Assembly: GCA_028281495.1 (NCBI GenBank)
Contig: JANQJU010000082.1
Location: 62,001 to 126,000, forward strand
Length of the DNA stretch: 64,000 nucleotides
Direction of reading: 5' to 3'
Source of the DNA: SAR324 cluster bacterium
GTDB lineage: Bacteria; SAR324; NAC60-12
Part shown: piece after piece, positions 61,701 to 64,000 of the stretch
How the letters are laid out: each line of letters starts with the position of its first letter
Position numbering within the stretch: the first letter of the stretch is position 1
The notes under the pieces: model-generated
Seen by the model: the letters and a program-made list of their open reading frames with translations, nothing else
What the model was told of the DNA's origin: nothing
Database searches by the model: none
Translations under genes and position numbers: made by a program

Positions 61701-64000
61701 GTTTGTGGTGCAGGATGTCTCCGATTTGCAAGATCAGCTCCGAGCCTTTGTGATGGAAGGAAGTTCGGTGATGGGGGGAAGTTCGGTGATAGAGGGAAGT
61801 TCGAAGGAAAGGCATTCCAAACTACAACGCGAAATCTGCCAGGAAACCGATCCAAATATCCAATCCTTGACCGCCAACCGCAGTCTCGATCAAATTGCAT
61901 GGGAGTGGACTCAAGGAGCCGATATCGAATGGGACTTGCTTTACGAAGAGGTCAAGCCCCAGCGAGTGCACCTGCCCACCTATCCATTCAAACAGGATCG
62001 ATATCAACCGGTGGTGCCAGACCATAACGCGATGGCAGATGGCAGCGTCTTCAAGGCAATCCTGCATCCATTGTTGCACGAAAACACTTCCGATCTTTAC
62101 GAGCAACGGTTCAGCTCGACCTGGACGGGGAAAGAATTTTTCTTGGCCGATCATGTGGTGAACGGTCAACCGGTGTTACCCGGAGTGGCTTATCTGGAGA
62201 TGGCGCGTGAGGCGATCATGCGTGCCTCGCGATGTTCGGAAAAAGCCATGATTCGGTTGGAGAATGTCATGTGGACTCGACCGATCCTTGTGGATGGCGA
62301 GGGGCAAACGGTCCACCTTCGCCTGTTGACTGAAGGATCGGGCGAAATTCGGTATGAGGTTTACACGAATCCTACGACATCCGGTGAAGTCAGTGTGCAT
62401 AGTCACGGGGTAGCCCACGTGGACTCTGTCCCAGATAGTCCCATCGAACCCGCTTGGCTCGATCTTTTGGACTTGCAGCAAACCATCGCCAACTCCGATT
62501 TCTCAACCGACCAATGCTATCAAACCTTTGCCACACGGGGGATTGCCTATGGTCCCGGGCATCGGGGATTGCAGGAACTCTATACCGGTAAGAATCAAGT
62601 CTTAGCAAAAGTGGTTTTACCGGCAACGGTGGAAGCTACCCAAGATCAATTTTACCTGCATCCCAGCCTGTTGGATTCTGCACTTCAGGCAGCACTGGCC
62701 TTGGATAGAGGACCAGAAGCGACCGCAGCTCCCAAGCCTTCTTTGCCATTCGCTCTCGAATCGTTCGAAATCCTAAACCGCTGCCAACCCATTCTATGGG
62801 TGTGGATTCGGTTTTCTCCAGGGTGTGCCCCGGATGACACCATTCGGAAAGTCGATATCGATCTCTGCGATGAAGCCGGTCGGGTGTGTGTGCGCCTGAA
62901 GAAATTCTCATCCCGCACCTTAGAAACCCCAGCCCTGAAAACCTCAGACATAGAAACCCCAGCCCTGAAAACCCCGGCTCCGGAAACCCCAGCCCTGGAA
63001 ATCCCAACCCTGGAGATTCCAGAACCGGCCTTGACCACACTGGTTCCTGTGTGGAATCCGATCCAATTGGCCAACCACGCCTTGTTGCCAGAAACGTCAG
63101 TCCGCATTGCGGTCGTGGGGGGCACTTCGGAACAGATCAAAACCCTTCGTGAGCAGTATCCCGGAATCTCTCCATTGGATATCCAAGCAGGAGATTCCAT
63201 TGACCGGATTGGGCAAGCATTGCGGAGCATTGGACCTATTGATCATCTCATCTGGGTGGCTCCAGCGTGTTCTTTGCCATCGCTGACTCCCGACTCGATA
63301 TTGCAGGCACAGCATCAAGGCGTGCTACATATCTTCCGCCTCATCAAAGCTCTCTTGGTGTTGGGGTATGGACAAGAAGATTTCGGTTGGACGGTGATCA
63401 CCACACAAACCCAAATCGTCAGGACTCATGAACCCGTGAATCCCACACATGCGGCGATTCACGGATTGATCGGTTCGATGGCCAAAGAATATCCGGATTG
63501 GAAGGTACGCCTTCTCGATCTAGAGGCGGGCAACCCCTGGCCTGTGCAAGAGATGTTTTTGCTTCCCCCCCATGCCGAGGGCAATGCTTTGGCCCATCGG
63601 GGAAACGAATGGTTCGAACCGGCTCTGATTCCCGTACAGACCCAAAGGAGTGATCAATCGCAGTACCGAATGAAAGGGGTGTACGTTGTGATTGGTGGTG
63701 CCGGTGGCCTTGGAGAAGTATGGAGTCGATTTTTGATGGAGCACTATCAAGCCCGGATCATTTGGATCGGAAGACGAGCGCTGACCCCGGCCATTCAACA
63801 CAAGCGAGATGCGTTGTCGAAGTGGGGAGAGCCGCCTCTATACATTCAAGCCGATGCAACGCATCGGGAATCGTTGCAAACCGCTTATCGCACAATCAAA
63901 CAGCACCACGAGACAATTCATGGGGTGGTGCATTCGGCGTTGGTGTTGTCTGATAAGAGTTTGGCCAAGATGGACCCCAAGCAGTTCCAAGCAGGACTGG
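49699..64000 (+). CDS. Trans-AT polyketide synthase PKS-C (3' end beyond window)
   Basis: At least 4,767 residues, open to the right edge. The ATG at 49699 overlaps the end of PKS-B by 14 nt and has GAAGGA 8 nt upstream inside PKS-B, so translation is probably coupled. Order: short helical leader, TE, ACP, KS-KR-ACP, KS-KR-MT-ACP, KS-DH-KR (cut). An N-terminal thioesterase preceding an ACP is very unusual. No AT domains occur. Position and overlap imply it takes the chain from PKS-B. Linkers again carry tandem repeats (53050, 54874, 56995, 60166, 61752, 62921). Confidence 0.96.
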   Translation, partial: MTLDEIIAAYETGQLATADVKNKLRSLESQPRFSQPRFFIECQRVNRIKEGRPIFWVHGAFGDASVYLPLAEGIPRPFYGLQARGLFDDKTPLSGVETIAAFYADLIQSIQPEGPYDLGGYSIGGTFAYEIVQQLQAAGQTVESLTFVDSFYPPHHHRVAEGLYDWLFFISAALIDMSLRNQGLSPEQRLKTLKRPTPPTDKTEVSSTKALHEAFVRFCQEAGVDKPEAWIRSYLQKMLTIQQGYRIAEYVPQALTQSIPQVRYFKNQNGLFFGTTAAHLRPREDDPLRNVDYWSEWMTLLPNMSLHEVVVDNHLMLFEDPTALSQIRNYCVELYAPPHESSESPLPARVNREELEANATHFLKKLFANTLKRPVAEIQADAPLEKYGIDSLMATELTYRLQEVFGSQPISLLFEYRSIRALTDYFLETQPDLFCQQLGISPATTPGSLSVANKPSSAPATPSVLLSATNKSSFVPATPSVLDSKPIEHVQPTSAKTSVLTNHHVAKEMAGTEPDIAIIGLSGRYPQAQNLQEFWDILSEGQDCITEIPTDRWDWREYYTEDRTQPGHHYSKWGGFIDEVDRFDPLFFNISPRDAELMDPQERLFLEHAWSALEDAGYCREDLQQEDGAYLPAQVGVYAGVMTAEYQFIGVESSLRGHRMAFGGNMSNIANRVSYVLNLHGPSLTLDTACSSSLTTLHLACQDLKSGRTTLGIAGGVNVTIHPNKYLGLSRGQFIATRGRCESFGKGGEGYIPAEGVGVVVLKRLTDAERDGDHIYGVIKGSAINHGGKTNGLAVPNPKAQQMAIARVLDEAGINPRYISYVEAHGTGTRLGDPIEISALTQAFQQHTEDTQYCRIGSVKSNIGHCEAAAGVSGLTKVLLQMQHGQIAPSLHSEQLNPHIDFESTPFVVNQELRTWERPVVEGTTIPRIASISSFGAGGSNAHVVIEEYRATQKAQPHRNISTEETPALIVLSAKDNDRLRVMAENLLRFLQRTPELNLLNLAYTLQVGREAMEERLAFRADSLETLETKLRAFLENRPEDLYRGQVLRDQDTFSILDADEDMAHTIHAWITKRKYARILSFWVKGLHFDWKQLYDNPPSRVSLPTYPFARERHWMEPPLDMSSPLGMASPLGLPSPLDMSSPFGVQPPLDMPSPFGVQPSIAEVGMLMCEPVWKEEMASLAPDIPDYDHHWVLLCALEEISRTSLEAHLAASTCVQISAQPNDVGTHFKEIAVQVFAALQEVLETQPKGKTLVQLVVPMTGEAQVLAGLSGLLKTMHSENPKVTGQLIGVESNETEAGLIHKLQENRSVRKTSQIRYQGAHRQVLMWEELPHDSKRIDIPWKEQGTYLITGGAGGLGLIFAQEIARTTRQPTVILTGRSRPNAQQQARFAEIAALGAKIDYRQVDVTSQSQVAALIDSIEKEFSPLRGILHSAGIIRDNYILKKGIDEFEAVLAPKVVGTINLDMATRHLNLDFFVLFSSGSGVLGNAGQADYATANAFMDAYATYRQDRVPGQTLSIDWPLWKDGGMGVDAEIEKIIRQNTGMTAMETDHGVQALIRSLASQQSQILVMEGELPKLKQMLLPTPHADRPSLHALEGLPTSPATTPSERLTPSESLDPQVLQARTLHQLKALLGEAIKLSVDRVEAHAPLENYGIDSVMVTQLNSHLERVFGAISKTLFYEYQTLNALAEHLITEYPQACAQWVSAEPASESQPNVVSLRSEVPPQPESQSERMAPQPESQSERMAPQLDNKPSNESRITVPFTQPPRKGLVPSRRNSVSGTQTLEDSLDTTTFEQAPIAIIGLSGAYPQADSLEAFWDNLKRGQDCITEIPADRWPLEGFFEPSPQEAVAQGKSYSKWGSFLEDFADFDPLFFNISPREANGMDPQERLFLQHAWAALEDAGYTKSMLHRDHNRKVGVFTGITKTGFDLLDSDLRKQGKPVHPQTSFASVANRISYVLNLQGPSMPIDTMCSSSLTAIHEACENLRRGECALALAGGVNLYLHPSNYIKLCAGQMLSRDGKCKSFGKGGNGFVPGEGIGVVLLKPLAQAIQDRDPIHAVIRSSHVNHGGKTNGYTVPNPNAQRDLIRDALQKAGVSARSISYLEAHGTGTELGDPIEMTGLSQAFQHDTADTGFCAIGSAKSNLGHLEAAAGMAGLTKILLQMKHGMLVPSLHAQELNPNIDFSQTPFVVQQQLEAWKRPMVVRDRVLEEHPRRAGLSSFGAGGANAHLVIEEYIPAPETDSLPVHQPGPYPIVLSAKDEARLHEMVSNLHRFLCRHESVDLASLAYTLQVGREAMEERLSFLVDSQQDLEAKLSQLKNSGAESSLFHQGLFHRGRVKRSDDSIAATAVNALDKDVSLSEILASWVKGHPVDWNALYGGTLPARISLPTYPFAKQRYWLGDIQKPSQFARPRDMSSQSDTYAQPLSQMPSPLPIRSKEDSSPLPARSKKDSTPSQDPIHTEAWDQMSFGSKWERQAAAKPRPASGSPRRVLLVYVESSTVLKDLLLKHFQQMEPAPKVTSIRLGQQTQPLSPQAWSCGVHDSDGWQTCIRTHRVDDVYFLSACDKEMMDLDRLIHSQQANEIQLLRLAQFLGNTLPTQAQVDWTLITWDNYRVVGTETNSHGAGITGLAYALAQGDARFRVRNIDLSREDLSNPAHRNRLPKMIWNEPASDRGEVIQFYQGTRYRRAFVKLDWKHYDTASGLKTGGVYVILGGSGTVGGVITRRLVQDYRAKVVWIGRQAKASESIQQQLSAYEAGGRPLYVQADVTQLESIRHAIQQIKQKYPVLQGAIFAGTVMSLENGIRQTTEAEFYEIIDIKTQGSLNFFTALENEPLDFLCYFSSVQAYSFLSARDTAGYATGITFSDAWVQSLASHAPFPVGCINWGYWEASVKGTVMEPRLSEHYGFVSESDGFQVLEKFTHCLQHGVVSQVACLKASPAVRKLMNCQEEETMSLYSGGPSVSQAVEHPAHLPQDAAILEKHQGVQELNQWITRLVFHQLRRLGALPRKGERRDVNTLRHQTGILDKYERWWQECLRHLLAPQGFVVCRTEPGHAELGDTELVEVLRETESSETIQEEWLAFRKFYQDDPAMHPLVSMADACLNALPQVLQGAVSATEILFPKSAVENVENMYKGNAIADYFNTVVAEVAAAAIRQRLEADPQAQIRIIEIGAGTGGTTSLVLPVLAPLQKHIQEYCYTDISKAFLLHADKTFGRDCPYLVGKLLNIEHPPAPQGIEVGTYDLVIATNVLHATRNIRETLRHTKAVLKRNGLLLLNEAVQKTALGTLTFGLLDGWWLYEDETLRIPGSPLLDSETWKQVLEEEGFRSIAFPAKATQDLGEQVVVAESDGRVSSVFSASLQPALSHPAPLPLSASSPHTGPVPRPQEAVSVHRVILECLCQTLDLSESVIQGDVPFSDYGIDSILGVGFIDQINERLGIPLNTTILFETPTIDRLADHVVNVYAEKIQAAFASRRLQENPPTEPPSDVNTESASAVSVNVESASAVSVNVESASAVAGTAESATEVPGIAKSANRAPGIAVIGMSGQFPGAEDVQQFWQNLVNGEEHVGLLERRDCFDPLFFNIAPLEAETMNLHQRLILQESWKGLEDAGYNPKRLKGTRVGIFVGAEPTHYAYQTLTGSSDAIIASRLSYYLDLNGPALVVNTGCSSSGVAIHLACESLRHGESKLALAGGVFAALGPTMLEPLREAGILSPSGRCYTLDEKADGTALSEGVGVVVLKRLEDALADRDPIYGVILGTGVNQDGASNGITAPSGPAQEALMAEVYRRYGIQPEDLSYFELHGTATKLGDPVEANALVRTFQQFANSTDSTNSIDSTGRGLSCAVGSAKSHIGHTSASSGVIGLIKVLLSLQHRQIPAMQNFSRLNPLIQFGESPFYVNTQVVEWPASPAKPRTAALNSFGHSGTNAHVVVQEYLPETDPTPTNAHFRGPFLIPLSAKNTARLKDYAERLSQFLSAEPISYGLAEIAYTFQVGRESMKERVAFVVQDVSDLQDQLRAFVMEGSSVMGGSSVIEGSSKERHSKLQREICQETDPNIQSLTANRSLDQIAWEWTQGADIEWDLLYEEVKPQRVHLPTYPFKQDRYQPVVPDHNAMADGSVFKAILHPLLHENTSDLYEQRFSSTWTGKEFFLADHVVNGQPVLPGVAYLEMAREAIMRASRCSEKAMIRLENVMWTRPILVDGEGQTVHLRLLTEGSGEIRYEVYTNPTTSGEVSVHSHGVAHVDSVPDSPIEPAWLDLLDLQQTIANSDFSTDQCYQTFATRGIAYGPGHRGLQELYTGKNQVLAKVVLPATVEATQDQFYLHPSLLDSALQAALALDRGPEATAAPKPSLPFALESFEILNRCQPILWVWIRFSPGCAPDDTIRKVDIDLCDEAGRVCVRLKKFSSRTLETPALKTSDIETPALKTPAPETPALEIPTLEIPEPALTTLVPVWNPIQLANHALLPETSVRIAVVGGTSEQIKTLREQYPGISPLDIQAGDSIDRIGQALRSIGPIDHLIWVAPACSLPSLTPDSILQAQHQGVLHIFRLIKALLVLGYGQEDFGWTVITTQTQIVRTHEPVNPTHAAIHGLIGSMAKEYPDWKVRLLDLEAGNPWPVQEMFLLPPHAEGNALAHRGNEWFEPALIPVQTQRSDQSQYRMKGVYVVIGGAGGLGEVWSRFLMEHYQARIIWIGRRALTPAIQHKRDALSKWGEPPLYIQADATHRESLQTAYRTIKQHHETIHGVVHSALVLSDKSLAKMDPKQFQAGL
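49850..50990 (+). other. PKS-C N-terminal thioesterase and ACP
   Basis: The TE has PIFWVHGAFGDASVYLPLA, nucleophile Ser in GGYSIGG near 50065 and His in VDNHLMLFED near 50635, a complete set. The following ACP has KYGIDSLMATEL near 50850. Because the C domain ends PKS-B, the order across the junction is C, TE, ACP. The TE may act with that C domain in an offloading, acyl-transfer or re-entry step. A role as a simple chain terminator is hard to reconcile with the modules that follow. Confidence 0.87.
51240..54790 (+). other. PKS-C module 7: KS-KR-ACP
   Basis: KS with LDTACSSS, VEAHGTGT and SVKSNIGH; KR with TGGAGGLG near 53755 and FSSG/ADYATANAF near 54135-54195; ACP with YGIDSVMVT near 54665. 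A beta-hydroxy unit is expected. The KS closely matches that of PKS-A module 3, including the WRxYYxEDR and HYSKWGGFI segments. Confidence 0.88.
53050..53175 (+). repeat. Compound 15/36-nt tandem repeat
   Basis: Pentads such as SPLGM/SPLDM and a 36-nt unit (PPLDMSSPFGVQ) repeated twice, in the KS-KR linker of module 7. Confidence 0.88.
54874..54951 (+). repeat. 33-nt tandem repeat, about 2.4 copies
   Basis: Two exact copies encode PQPESQSERMA between the module 7 ACP and the module 8 KS. Confidence 0.93.
55093..60080 (+). other. PKS-C module 8: KS-KR-MT-ACP
   Basis: KS with IDTMCSSS, LEAHGTGT and SAKSNLGH. KR with GGSGTVGG near 57840 and CYFSSVQAY/GYATGITF near 58215-58290 (Ile in place of Asn), the same KR class as the second KR of PKS-A module 1. 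The C-methyltransferase has IIEIGAGTGGTT near 59200 and YCYTDISKAFLLHA. The ACP has DYGIDSILGVGF near 59955. Predicted outcome is an alpha-methyl, beta-hydroxy unit. Confidence 0.88.
56995..57060 (+). repeat. 33-nt tandem repeat x2
   Basis: Encodes PLPIRSKEDSS and PLPARSKKDST just before the KR of module 8. Confidence 0.88.
60166..60315 (+). repeat. 30-nt tandem repeat x5 running into the KS
   Basis: Two exact and three diverged 30-nt units encode ESASAVSVNV-type decads. The last unit supplies the residues PGIA that begin the module 9 KS. Confidence 0.93.
61752..61805 (+). repeat. 18-nt tandem repeat x3
   Basis: Encodes GSSV-containing hexads in the post-KS flank of module 9. Confidence 0.88.
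62921..63020 (+). repeat. 30-nt tandem repeat, about 3.3 copies
   Basis: Encodes ETPALKTSDI-like decads between the DH and KR of module 9. Confidence 0.88.

Larger units (their letters stand above)
60310..64000 (+). other. PKS-C module 9: KS-DH-KR, cut by window edge
   Basis: The KS has NTGCSSS, ELHGTAT (His codon 61099-61101) and SAKSHIGHT. Its N-terminal part is shortened: only NGEEHVGLLERRDCFDPLFF separates the start from the conserved DPLFF block, against a longer segment in the sister KS of PKS-A module 2. The DH has a perfect HVVNGQPVLPG near 62155 and LLDSALQA. The KR begins with its structural half and has GGAGGLG near 63695, then the window ends before its catalytic residues. An alkene unit is likely. 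Confidence 0.87.

Noticed and set aside
1..64000. Insertion sequences, transposases, tRNA or rRNA genes
   Set aside because: No transposase motif, terminal inverted repeats or recognisable RNA gene was found by reading.

Overview
The window is almost entirely a trans-acyltransferase (trans-AT) modular polyketide synthase (PKS) locus from a bacterium with roughly balanced base composition. No ribosomal RNA or other taxonomic marker is present. A 7TM-receptor-coupled class III cyclase, a Phd/YefM-type toxin-antitoxin pair and the trans-AT style would suit an uncultivated or symbiotic Gram-negative lineage (deltaproteobacterial or Oligoflexia-like), but that is only a guess.

Layout. Left arm, minus strand (20795 down to 1), a co-oriented gene train: a malonyl-type trans-AT; a second AT-like protein lacking the malonate-binding Arg (proofreading hydrolase candidate); an antitoxin/toxin pair; a saccharopine-dehydrogenase-like reductase; a small broken DUF4258-like ORF; a TerB-like helical protein; a membrane-bound nucleotide cyclase; then a multimodular PKS (PKS-A) that starts at 13434 and runs off the left edge. 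Right arm, plus strand: a giant PKS (PKS-B, 21063-49712, about 9,550 residues) overlapping by 14 nt a third PKS (PKS-C, 49699 to beyond 64000). The two arms diverge from a 234-nt AT-rich gap. No stretch longer than 300 nt lacks a gene.

Assembly logic. PKS-B starts with a lid/methyltransferase-GNAT-ACP loading cassette like those of apratoxin (AprA) and gephyronic acid (GphF), suggesting a starter made by methylation and decarboxylation of malonyl-ACP. Then come KS-KR-ACP, KS-MT-ACP, KS-DH-KR-ACP, KS-KR-MT-ACP and KS-KR-ACP modules. The most unusual stretch follows: an embedded thioesterase, a KS whose HGTGT His is Asn (non-elongating KS0), an ACP and a terminal condensation domain. PKS-C opens with another thioesterase plus ACP, then KS-KR-ACP, KS-KR-MT-ACP and KS-DH-KR (cut by the right edge). 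PKS-A carries KS-KR-KR-ACP, KS-DH-KR-ACP and KS-KR (cut by the left edge). No module contains an AT domain, so the two AT-like proteins upstream of the antitoxin/toxin pair presumably load or edit all ACPs. No ER domain is visible; the saccharopine-dehydrogenase-like protein is a speculative trans-acting reductase.

A second layer of structure is a large set of exact, in-frame tandem minisatellites (units of 15-42 nt) in the interdomain linkers of all three PKSs. Similar repeats occur in the AT linker and in the small DUF4258-like ORF, suggesting a general tendency of this genome to expand short repeats.
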